Shown in pieces: positions 1 through 7,442 of a stretch of 39,041 bases of DNA (its first letter is position 1; the number at the start of each line of letters is the position of its first letter). Position numbers and translations under genes: made by a program. This DNA comes from Stratiformator vulcanicus (lineage in GTDB: Bacteria; Planctomycetota; Planctomycetia; Planctomycetales; Planctomycetaceae). The notes under the pieces were generated by a model, which worked only from the letters and a program-made list of their open reading frames with translations, made no database searches and had not been told where the DNA came from. Where the stretch lies: contig NZ_CP036268.1 of NCBI RefSeq assembly GCF_007744515.1, positions 464,091-503,131 on the forward strand. Reading direction: 5' to 3'.

Positions 1-1
1 C

Positions 2-211
2 CACGGGGTTTATTGCCTGTCGGTTCTTCCGGACGGTCGTGTGGTCAGCGCGTCATGGGACAAGACCGTGAAAGTCTGGAATCCCGACACCGATGGATTG
101 ATAACTATTAGTAGCACGACAGTACATGGAGTGTTTCCGAAAGCTTATCACTTCTACACATTAAAACCGGTCAGCATTCTCGCGATGGAGCCCGATGCGA
201 CGAGAAATTGA
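2..211 (+). CDS. C-terminal end of a WD40-repeat protein (partial, runs off the left edge)
   Basis: The frame is open from base 2 to a TGA at 209-211. The visible 69 residues begin with a clear WD40 repeat: a hydrophobic strand, then PDGRVVSASWDKTVKVWN, which has the DG turn, the S-x-S/D-K-T stretch and the terminal VW. The last 35 or so residues do not look like WD40. In planctomycetes such tails usually end large NTPase or kinase proteins with a beta-propeller, but the catalytic part lies outside the window. The stop lies only 15 bases before the left inverted repeat of an IS remnant, so the tail may have been altered by that insertion. The large WD40 protein on the minus strand at 10.2-14.3 kb is a possible relative. 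Confidence 0.7.
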   Translation, partial: HGVYCLSVLPDGRVVSASWDKTVKVWNPDTDGLITISSTTVHGVFPKAYHFYTLKPVSILAMEPDATRN

Positions 212-225
212 ATGGACCGGCACCG

Positions 226-1223
226 GAGTCCCGGACTAGAAGCAGTTTCAAAACCGCATGAGTAAGGTGTACGCGCAGGCGAGTTGGACGAAGCCGTAAT
301 AGAGGTGAGCGTGATATTCCCAGCGGGTGACGAGCCGACGGAAGTTAGGCAGCCAAGCGAAGCTTCGTTCGACCGTCCAGCGTCTTTAATATCTTGCCAG
401 CGTCCATTTTCTCTTGCAGCGGCGGCTTCACCCGGCCGCGACGATGCGGCGCGATCAGGTCGATTCCCTTCGAGCGCAGCCGGAGTCTTAATGCGTCGCA
501 ATCGGCCGCGCGGTCGTAGATCAGCCGTTCTGCTTTTTAATATGTAAGAACTGTCTTATCGAGCAGCGGTTCGATCAGTTTGACATCGTTTCGGCCGGCC
601 GATTCTGTGTCGATCGCCAATGGCGGACCGTGACCGTCGACCCAAAACATGATCTTAGTGCCATTGGCGCGGCGGAATGGGCCGACTTCCAGGCCCCCTC
701 TGTTTTCAACGAAAACATGCTCAAGGCTGCTGCCGATGCGAAGGTCGCGTCGGCGAAGCGCTCTCGCCAGATCACGATCAGGCGTCGATCAGCTTTCGCG
801 AGCAATCTTCGACAGGCTTCTTCGAAGACGCTGGCTTTGGGCCACTCTTTGTGGCGTCGCCAGCACGTTGCAGAACTGGGATATCGCGGTGGCCGACTTC
901 TCGACAAACGGGCTTTCCATCGCGCGCCACTTCTTAAGATTCACAGGATGCCTTCAAGGCAGCCCCGCGGATCGACTCTCGGGCGTCCGTCGAGTTCGGA
1001 CGGTGGCGAGTCTTCGAACAGGTCGCGGATCAATTCCCATTGGAAATCATTGAGGAGTGGCTGCGGAGCCGTCCTGGACCCTGTCGTGTTCGGTCGACGG
1101 CGCGAGGGCCACGAAGACAGGGTGATGAGCAAAAAGCCTCCTCTCGGAGGCCAAAGTATGCAGCTTGCTTGCCAAACCGTTCAATTCAATTCGGGTTTTG
1201 AAACTACTTTTAACCCACACCTC
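226..1223 (-). mobile_element. Decayed IS5-family insertion sequence
   Basis: The ends are 30-base imperfect inverted repeats at 226-255 and 1194-1223. Both begin with GAG and share the inner block AGTTTCAAAACC. Between them lies a broken transposase on the minus strand whose stop codon sits inside the left repeat, a common layout in this group. Length is about 1.0 kb. No convincing target-site duplication is visible next to the repeats, so the insertion is old or the outermost bases have changed. It lies between a WD40 gene end and a gene fragment. Confidence 0.75.
248..1132 (-). pseudogene. IS5-family DDE transposase, broken by frameshifts and stops
   Basis: Read on the minus strand in several frames, the segment gives pieces typical of an IS5-type transposase. 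They are FQWELIRDLFEDSPPSEL near the N-terminus (about 1057-1005), then RYPSSATCWRRHKEW, VFEEACRRLLAKADRR, ANGTKIMFWVDG, LAIDTESAGRNDVKLIEPLL, ERLIYDRAADCDALR and IDLIAPHRRGR, and finally YTLLMRF before the TGA at 248-250. Frame changes and in-frame stops separate the pieces, for example after the GCLEGIL piece and before the KAERLIYD piece. No functional enzyme can be made. The complementary open frames here, including a 327-residue one on the plus strand, are antisense by-products. Confidence 0.8.
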
Positions 1224-1762
1224 AAAGTACAGGCCAACGCCCCCGCGCCGTATTTTTTACCTGATTTTCGGGTGCAACACTTAGGCGATTCAGAGCTCAC
1301 ATGCTTTTTCCGAGCCTCTAGCAAAGCGGTGTTGAAAATGCCTGAACTGCCCGACTATTCCTGGTCCATGCGGAATGCGAGTCTTCATAAATTCACTCTT
1401 TTGGAGAGGGGCAAGGCACGATGGATTGGAAGGGTTTATCGACAGACGGGTCATTTTTACTCTGCGTCAGAGTTCAATCGCCTTGCGGGGTTCAGGAATC
1501 GCAGAGGGCTGATAGAGCCGCAAGCTTACCAATCTCAATTCCCTCAAATACTTCGGCCGGTGGTCACCAATTATCTTGGTCAAATCTCTGCTCAATATAG
1601 ACATCGCAATTAATTGTGATGTCTCTCAAGTCCCGTCTGCGTCACCACTCATTCCGGGTGACATCATCGTTATCGAGAACAATCCGAGAGATTTCTGGGA
1701 TGGAATTCTCTTTTTCGTAATGATGTTTTCTGTTCTGGCATAAGCGTTACAGGTCAAGAATC
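1224..1762. other. Gene-free stretch beside the IS remnant
   Basis: About 540 bases without a recognisable gene. The plus frame stays open from the IS into this segment until a TAA at about 1611-1613, and encodes roughly 130 residues that I cannot assign to any family. It lacks its own well-placed start and ribosome binding site. I see no tRNA, strong hairpin or repeat here. It is probably decayed sequence. Confidence 0.4.
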
Positions 1763-1976
1763 AAGGTTAATAAGAAACCCTGATTGCGACGATCAGGTCG
1801 GACACCATGCAGTCTGGGATTCAACGGAATGATGACGAGCGAATTCGAGTGCAACCTGCTGGGCTCGTGTTCGAAGTTCCCCCCGCTGCACTTCGTCTTT
1901 GGAATCGTATGCCGCGATCCAAGTTGCTAGGATTTCGTCCATGTCATCGCGATAGTCGGCGGCAGGTACCGTTGAA
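1763..1976 (-). repeat. 214-bp inverted copy of 18287-18500 (gene 3' end plus terminator hairpin)
   Basis: Compared with the reverse complement of 18287-18500, I count 8 differences in 214 positions (about 96% identity) and no gaps. The copy holds the last 58 codons of the gene at 17889-18461, its stop region and the downstream hairpin built on CCTGAT/ATCAGG. Here it is on the minus strand with no upstream part of the gene, so it is a truncated pseudogene fragment. Most differences cluster around the former stop codon. Homology ends abruptly on both sides. Confidence 0.9.
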
Positions 1977-2059
1977 ATCCAGCCCGCAGGGAATATTAAC
2001 CGCTATTCCGGGTTGATAAGGATTGCCGGCTACGCTAGCCGAGATCCATTAAGTCGTCG

Positions 2060-2103
2060 AATAAGAAAAACCGGCTGCCCCCGACGGCGAGTCAGGGGCA
2101 GCC
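2060..2103 (-). terminator. Rho-independent terminator of the CxxCH protein gene
   Basis: On the minus strand GGCTGCCCC (2103-2095) pairs perfectly with GGGGCAGCC (2081-2073) across a 13-base loop. A T-rich tract (2070-2060, GGTTTTTCTTA in the transcript sense) follows. It begins 8 bases after the gene's stop. Confidence 0.85.
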
Positions 2104-2110
2104 TCGGCGC

Positions 2111-2773
2111 TCACTTTTCAGCAACCTCAATAACCGGTTTCAGGCTTCCTAGGAAGTTTATGAGATCGCTTTTCTGACGATCGTCCAAGTCGTCCAGCGT
2201 CCCCTCCGGCATCGCCGACCGAGAAGGCTGGAAGTCCTCCACGTCTTTGGCCAAGAAGGTTTTGCTGACGCCCGGTTCGACCTCGACGCGGTAAACGCCG
2301 TCAGCGACCGTGACTTTACCGTTGAGAACGCGACCGCTGACCAGCAGCAGAGTCGCATTTTCAAAGCCTTTAGCGATTTTTGCATTCGGCTTCTCGATCG
2401 CTTCCAAGATTTCGTTCCGCTTCATACGGCCTCCGAGGCCGAATAGACTCGGCCCGACGTCGATGACGCCTTTACAAGTCGAGTGGCAATACGCGCAGGC
2501 TTCTTCGAAATGCAATTGGCCTCGCAGTACCGCATTTCGCTTTACGACAGCATTTGCGTTCGGCGGAGCCGCGTTCACCACAGCAGGTTGCAACATCAGC
2601 GATGCCAATGTTCCGGCGATAGACAACGAAACGATAACCACTGGTTTCCGCTTTACGCGGAAGGCAGCGCGAATCGCGCCCTTAAAGTTCAATGACTCCC
2701 GCGTGAGTTTCGCTGAAACTGTTGCCGTTTCGGCGATTGCCGTTACACCGACCGGCAAGATCTTCTTCAACAT
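2111..2773 (-). CDS. Membrane-anchored CxxCH heme-binding-type protein
   Basis: The start at 2773 is preferred because AGAGGTG lies 6 bases upstream. The longer frame to 2836, and the ATG at 2779 which touches the Shine-Dalgarno, fit less well. The 220-residue product has a long basic N-terminal region, then a hydrophobic segment (about residues 46-68, ending VVNAAPP) that could be an internal signal or membrane anchor. A c-type heme motif, CAYCH, follows. The rest, with GPSLFGLGGRM, a G-R-V-L-N-G turn and MPEGTLDDL before a closing helix, matches the heme-binding domain family abundant in planctomycetes and verrucomicrobia (TIGR02603-like). Such proteins act outside the cytoplasm in electron transfer or as parts of larger oxidoreductases; this short single-domain form has no known partner. 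A frameshifted paralogue lies at 17300-17853. Confidence 0.75.
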   Translation of the reverse strand: MLKKILPVGVTAIAETATVSAKLTRESLNFKGAIRAAFRVKRKPVVIVSLSIAGTLASLMLQPAVVNAAPPNANAVVKRNAVLRGQLHFEEACAYCHSTCKGVIDVGPSLFGLGGRMKRNEILEAIEKPNAKIAKGFENATLLLVSGRVLNGKVTVADGVYRVEVEPGVSKTFLAKDVEDFQPSRSAMPEGTLDDLDDRQKSDLINFLGSLKPVIEVAEK

Positions 2774-3004
2774 TTTCATCACCTCTGGCTTTCTCGAGGT
2801 TCCCGGCGACTGGCTCGGTCGCCAAGCGGGCTTCACAGGTGAGTAAGCAAGAGGGCTTCAAATTTTCTGCCAAGTCGGATTGAAAAATCTGAAATCGATC
2901 AAGAAAGAGCTTGGACGCAGGTTTCAGACGACGGGACGTGGAGATGAGGGACGGGGAAACGATCAGCTTGCTTCTGATCATGTCCGAGACAAAGTTCCGC
3001 CGTG

Positions 3005-4402
3005 TCAATCATCTGATTCACCCAGCTGACAAGGCAGCTGCGTATCAAAGGGGTCAGGCATCATGATCAGCTCATCCGAATGCGAGGTTCTCACGCGATC
3101 CCACCCGAGCGTTACGTCGTCGCAATGCCACAAATCGGCAATGATTTTCGCTCTCGCGTCAGCGCGGGTGTGCAAGCGTCGAGAAATGCTCGAAAATCCT
3201 AGGGGAGGCGAAGGCACTGCCTCCGGGGCAACAAGGCCGCCTTCGCACTGCTCTTGGAAAATCTTGAGTGGCCCAACGAATTCGTGGTACCCCTGATTCA
3301 CGACTGCCAGCCGCGAGCCGAGACTCAAATCAGTCGCCGCCTCGTCCCAGGTTGCTCCCAGTTCATCGATAAACTCGGTCAGGAAGCGGTACTTGATCCA
3401 CGGGTCAAGTCTCTCAGCCAGCCATGGCTGATCGTCAGACGTAATGGCGCCGAGTGTGCTCTCCCACATCTCGAAGATGACCTCGGTCCAGTCAGGTAAT
3501 GAAACACATCGATCGGCATATCGCCGAGTTGCGTCGAGAAAAAGCCGCTGCACTCGCAGGGACCAAGCGTCGACCCGTAGCGGCTGGCCGAGCGAAGCGA
3601 AATGATTGAATCTCTCCACCGCTCGCATCCAGAAAGACCGGCGTCTTAAATCTGGCGCAATCCACTGTTTCAGCGGAACGAATGCGTCGGGTGATTCGAC
3701 GGCGGCAGCAAGGACCAAGGCGGTTGCCCCCAATCGCAAGCAGCGCGAAAACTTGGAGCGGTTCGAGTCGCCGGCAGTGCAGTGGTAGCGGAAGTACCCG
3801 AGATCGGAGCCGGCATAGTTGTCTCTCAGGCCGCGAGCCGCCAGAGCACGGCCGTTGTTGTATCCGGGGAAAATATCCCTCTCGAGAAATCGGAGACGCG
3901 GCGAGCCGACGAAGGCATCTTGTTGGAAGTCCATTCCACCGGCACCGAGAAAGCATCTGGTTGCGAAGAAAGGGACTACAGCCGTCGCGATATCGGCGGG
4001 ATTTCGGGTAACGAGATAATTTTCGTGACATCCCCACGCCGGCGAACCGGCTGCGAGAATCCCTCCATAACCGACGTCTGCAATGACCATACTTTCATTG
4101 CAGACGTCATCGCGACAACAGGCGTGCCGGGCCAAGTGTTCTTGGCTGACCCGCATCAGTTCCACGTCGAACGGCGACCGGCATTCGGCCGTCGCCAACT
4201 CTAGATGACCAGAGTCGAAATAATGACGCCCGAACATTGAAAATACGCCCGCCGACGCGGAAATCGTCGGCGTCAGCTTCGAGGTGGCGTCGAAAAATTG
4301 CGATTCGAACTCGCCCGAATCGCGCCGAGACGGGTCGCGAAGAGCCGTGAGGTACTCGACCTCTTCGCCCATACAGAACTTGGGTGCGATGATCCGGCGC
4401 AT
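3005..4402 (-). CDS. Pup ligase / depupylase family protein (PafA/Dop-like), divergent
   Basis: A 465-residue protein of the carboxylate-amine ligase fold that holds PafA, which joins the small protein Pup to lysines, and Dop, which deamidates or removes Pup. Matching landmarks in order: GEEVEY at residues 12-17 (the acidic metal/ATP-binding strand), YFDSGHLELATAEC at 61-74 with the catalytic-type Asp at 63, GCHENYLVTR at 124-133, PFFATRCFLGAGG, then YHCTAGDSN followed by LRLGATALVLA, and LDPWIKYRFL. The length is typical. The first loop is short, and ATAEC and GCHENYL resemble PafA more than Dop. The EPHAD-type motif normally just before the YRRLH region is not recognisable, so activity may differ. 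No Pup with a C-terminal Gly-Gly-Glu/Gln and no proteasome subunit is in the window. The gene is divergent from the small membrane protein at 4783. Confidence 0.75.
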   Translation of the reverse strand: MRRIIAPKFCMGEEVEYLTALRDPSRRDSGEFESQFFDATSKLTPTISASAGVFSMFGRHYFDSGHLELATAECRSPFDVELMRVSQEHLARHACCRDDVCNESMVIADVGYGGILAAGSPAWGCHENYLVTRNPADIATAVVPFFATRCFLGAGGMDFQQDAFVGSPRLRFLERDIFPGYNNGRALAARGLRDNYAGSDLGYFRYHCTAGDSNRSKFSRCLRLGATALVLAAAVESPDAFVPLKQWIAPDLRRRSFWMRAVERFNHFASLGQPLRVDAWSLRVQRLFLDATRRYADRCVSLPDWTEVIFEMWESTLGAITSDDQPWLAERLDPWIKYRFLTEFIDELGATWDEAATDLSLGSRLAVVNQGYHEFVGPLKIFQEQCEGGLVAPEAVPSPPLGFSSISRRLHTRADARAKIIADLWHCDDVTLGWDRVRTSHSDELIMMPDPFDTQLPCQLGESDD

Positions 4403-4782
4403 CGACGCTTTGCTCGATTCGAAGATTGAAGATGCACAGTCGGCTTACCCGTGTCGGCCGCGACAAGATAAGGAAGCGAGATGGAGGCGGCTTTTCGGGT
4501 GCCTTCTGTGACGTTTGCCATTCCAATCTGCCGTCAAACGGCACTCGGATCGTCGAGCGTTACTCCGGCAGTCTCTCGTCGTCCCCGGCCATCGGCGACA
4601 GGCCAGACGCTGTAGGCCATTTGTCGGAAACAGGTTAGGGCTGCGACTTCCCGACTCTTGCTGCTTTCTACCGCAAGCCGAATTTCGGATGACGAATTTC
4701 CGGAAAATTTTGCCAGCAGGTGCTTCCTCTACAAGGGCAACAGCACAGTTCCCCGCGAAATACTCACCCACGAGGCACCGCA
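4403..4782. promoter_or_regulatory. Divergent intergenic region between the PafA/Dop-like gene and the 73-residue gene
   Basis: About 380 bases hold no convincing gene. The short open frames on either strand have no ribosome binding site or family resemblance. Because the flanking genes point away from each other, the promoters of both must lie here. I could not pick reliable -35/-10 boxes or an operator by eye. Confidence 0.45.
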
Positions 4783-5004
4783 ATGAACACCAAAACCACA
4801 AGCAAACTCGTGCACCTTTCCGGCCAAGACTATCTACGCGAAGAACTTCCGACCGAGGGCGAAGCCGTCGCACAGCAAGTCCGCTACTCGATCTTGCAGG
4901 GCGAGGGTGAAGGGACGGCTTCCCGGTCTGGTCGATTCGCCAAGCATCTCATTTGGCTGCTTCCAACGCTCGCCGCTATGGCGATCGGAAGCGGATTGGC
5001 GTGA
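4783..5004 (+). CDS. Small protein with a C-terminal membrane segment (73 aa), unknown function
   Basis: The ATG at 4783 is chosen over an upstream in-frame one at 4720 because GAGG lies 7 bases before it. The N-terminal 50 residues are hydrophilic and acid-rich (for example SGQDYLREELPTEGEA). The C-terminus is a single hydrophobic stretch, HLIWLLPTLAAMAIGSGLA, running to the last residue, as in tail-anchored proteins. It is not recognised. Its position opposite the Pup-ligase-like gene invites the idea of a Pup-like substrate, but the C-terminus lacks the Gly-Gly-Glu/Gln end and is hydrophobic. It lies 86 bases upstream of the 520-residue gene on the same strand and may share its transcript. 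Confidence 0.5.
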   Translation: MNTKTTSKLVHLSGQDYLREELPTEGEAVAQQVRYSILQGEGEGTASRSGRFAKHLIWLLPTLAAMAIGSGLA

Positions 5005-5090
5005 TTTCTCGCCAAAAAAGCGTTTACAGTCGACATTCGAAACGACAATCTGAACAACTGCAATTCTGAATTCACTCACAGAAAGAATCG

Positions 5091-6653
5091 ATGCCCGAGC
5101 TCTTCCCCTATCCGCCAGTTGACCCCGAAGTCGAAGTCGAAGACGTCGACGGAGGCAAGTCGTTACAAGAAAGGCTGTTCGAATTGGTGCAAGCGTCAAC
5201 CGTGGTCACATACCTGACTCACCCTCAGACGGGACTCCACAGTAACGCAAAGTGGTCAGCTGCTGACTCTACAGCTGAGTTCGTTTTGACGGCCTATTCG
5301 CGAAAGTTTCTTAGAGACGGGAGATTTGACTACAACAGCCTCGACGAGCTCAGGCAGATGCTGGTAGTGGAAACATTCAAACGTCTTGGTCAACAGCGAT
5401 TCTTCCCCTCCGAACGCTCTTTCCTATATTTTCTCGCCCTTGGCCAGAAACAGCGAGAACAGCGCGGCCGGGACGCAGTCACGTTCTGTCTACTTTTTCT
5501 CGCCTCCTTGGACGACGACCGCACCAATTGGAGATTCCTTGCCGAGAACTTTGGGGATTCCGAGCTCTCTTCGGAGGTGGGTGATGTTGAATTGCCCCGC
5601 TCGGAACACCTCACGCTAGAACAACAATCTGGACTTGTAGAGAGACGCGATGAATTGAGAGAGCTGGCGAATCCCACTGACCGCGAAAAGCGGGCACGCT
5701 CTGTGATTCGCGACTACTTAGACAGCAAACGGCATCCGCGCAGTGGATTTCGAGTAGCTGCCTCGGCTCCTTTCATCGAGGTAGATGACAGCGACGAACG
5801 TTTGTTAAAATCGCTCGGGAGATTGCTGTGGACTGGCGAGCCGGATCATCAACTCTCAAATTCTGAAGAACTCTTTGATTTGAACAAAAAGTTCCAGCTT
5901 CTGTTCCCCAGGTCGGTTGGGTTTTCGCTATCGCCGAACGACGCAGGGAACCCAGTGATTTTTCTGACCGCACAATTTATTAATCTTCTTGGCGAGGTGG
6001 GTGAAGCAATTGCCGTCGACTGCGCGATTTTAAACGAGTGTCGAGAAGGGGAGGCTTTACGGCTTTCAGGAGAACGCCTCGAAAAGGCTTCTTGGGTTCA
6101 CAAATTGATGGCACAGGCTCGCGAACGACTAGTGCATAGAGTGAGTGAAGAGAAGCATAGGGAAGTCTTGCGCGATTATCTTTATGGAATGAAGAACAGC
6201 GAAGTCGCCACAAGGCAAAATATCGCAGCTCCAACTGCATCGAATCGGTACAGGAGAGCAAAAGCTGAGTTGGCCAGCCAGCTTAGAGTGCTCGGTGTAG
6301 CCCCGGAAAAGGCTAGTGATGAACACACTGCGGAGTATGCGCTAGCGGTCGTTGACTGCTACGTCAACGGTCTCCGCGATTTCTTCCGCACAAAGAGTCA
6401 GCCACCCGCGGAGCGCAATTACGACGCGCGGACCGATCAAGACATTCGCAACCTAGCGAAGTCGAAATACCCAAATGAACACGTGATGAAAAGCGAAATA
6501 GATCACGTTGGGAACGCCGCCAATCACGGTCTGCAATTTCCCACTTATCAGAGTAAGCCGCTCGGAAAAATATTTTCTACTCCGTGGGCTCGATTTAACT
6601 CCGACTTCAGCGAATTGGTAGAGCCATTAAAAGAGACTATTCATCATCCTTGA
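5091..6653 (+). CDS. Large protein with sigma-region-4-like helix-turn-helix (520 aa)
   Basis: The function is not known. Residues about 353-395 contain HREVLRDYLYGMKNSEVATR followed by PTASNRYRRAKAEL. This has the spacing and pattern of the DNA-binding helix-turn-helix in sigma-70 region 4. Near the N-terminus, the stretch around SLDELRQMLVVETFKRL (residues 84-100) resembles the helical region 2 of planctomycete ECF sigma factors, where a fixed 'EELW..L..iT..K' pattern is common. A highly charged middle part of more than 200 residues separates the two and has no assigned domain, and about 120 residues follow the HTH. The protein is far longer than an ordinary ECF sigma factor. It may be a degenerate or fused sigma-like regulator. 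The ribosome binding site is weak (AGAAAGAA). It precedes the coupled pair at 6795-9133. Confidence 0.6.
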   Translation: MPELFPYPPVDPEVEVEDVDGGKSLQERLFELVQASTVVTYLTHPQTGLHSNAKWSAADSTAEFVLTAYSRKFLRDGRFDYNSLDELRQMLVVETFKRLGQQRFFPSERSFLYFLALGQKQREQRGRDAVTFCLLFLASLDDDRTNWRFLAENFGDSELSSEVGDVELPRSEHLTLEQQSGLVERRDELRELANPTDREKRARSVIRDYLDSKRHPRSGFRVAASAPFIEVDDSDERLLKSLGRLLWTGEPDHQLSNSEELFDLNKKFQLLFPRSVGFSLSPNDAGNPVIFLTAQFINLLGEVGEAIAVDCAILNECREGEALRLSGERLEKASWVHKLMAQARERLVHRVSEEKHREVLRDYLYGMKNSEVATRQNIAAPTASNRYRRAKAELASQLRVLGVAPEKASDEHTAEYALAVVDCYVNGLRDFFRTKSQPPAERNYDARTDQDIRNLAKSKYPNEHVMKSEIDHVGNAANHGLQFPTYQSKPLGKIFSTPWARFNSDFSELVEPLKETIHHP

Positions 6654-6794
6654 GGAAGCAAGGATTGGGGGGGGACCACTGAAGCGAGACCGGAAACGTA
6701 GTCGAAACTAACACTTTCCGGTACTTCTCATAGTGAATTGTGTCGCCGAAGATTCAGCTCAAAAGCGACGAAAAATATTATTAAGGAAATTGTC

Positions 6795-7442
6795 ATGAGC
6801 ATTCAAACTGACACGATAATCGAACCCGCTTTTTTCGCATCGGACAGCGTCTTTGGCGTCATCCGTCGCGGGTATCCGGAAGAGTATGTTCTGGCGAAAT
6901 GGCTTTCGGCGAGCAGCGATTCGGCTCCAGGCCACATCGTCTCGCTCCCTGATGCCGTGAATCTCACTGAAGCCGGTTCCGCTGCTCGGTACCAGATCGC
7001 CGCTGCTTCGGAGTCACCGAATCTAGCATTCACTGTATCAGGGGAATTAGCGGCATTTCAGGACGAATTTGAGGAAGACCAAGTCGAGTGGGACATCGTG
7101 GAGGAACGGAGCAAAGTGAGCTTCAACATTGGTCCGTTAGAGTTCGTTGACGATAGTCAGGAGGCGGCGCTCATTATTGGCGACGACGATTCGGTCGGGA
7201 AAGTTGACGAGTATGACTGGCCCAAGTTGCTGTCCGATGCGACACTCGATAACGATGTCGAGAGATCGGATTGGCTTGCGCGCCAAGCGCCTTTATATGG
7301 CCTGTGCCAGGGAAAGCATCTAAGGATCGGGCCGATTCAATTGCCCGCTGACACATCGTTTGATGCCGTGCGACAGCGACTTGCTAGTTCCATTTTTGTC
7401 GTCGTCGTTAATCTTACGAGTGCCGAAGGTGACGAAGGATGA
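6795..7442 (+). CDS. Unknown protein (215 aa), translationally coupled to the next gene
   Basis: The ATG at 6795 has AAGGAA five bases upstream and is preferred to the longer frame from 6738. The product is acidic, with clusters such as DEFEEDQVEWD and GDDDSVGKVDEYDW. It has no signal peptide, membrane helix or motif I recognise. Its stop overlaps the ATG of the next gene by four bases (ATGA), so the two products are probably made together and may form a complex. It lies 141 bases after the sigma-like protein gene, on the same strand. A cytoplasmic adaptor or partner protein would fit, but that is inference from gene order only. Confidence 0.6.
   Translation: MSIQTDTIIEPAFFASDSVFGVIRRGYPEEYVLAKWLSASSDSAPGHIVSLPDAVNLTEAGSAARYQIAAASESPNLAFTVSGELAAFQDEFEEDQVEWDIVEERSKVSFNIGPLEFVDDSQEAALIIGDDDSVGKVDEYDWPKLLSDATLDNDVERSDWLARQAPLYGLCQGKHLRIGPIQLPADTSFDAVRQRLASSIFVVVVNLTSAEGDEG

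Noticed and set aside
630-1613. A 327-residue plus-strand open frame
   Set aside because: Its first two thirds are antisense to the decayed IS5-type transposase and the rest shows no family resemblance or start signal.
4783-5004. The 73-residue protein as a canonical Pup
   Set aside because: It ends in a hydrophobic helix and GSGLA, not in Gly-Gly-Glu/Gln, and is not disordered throughout. The link to the PafA-like gene is positional only.
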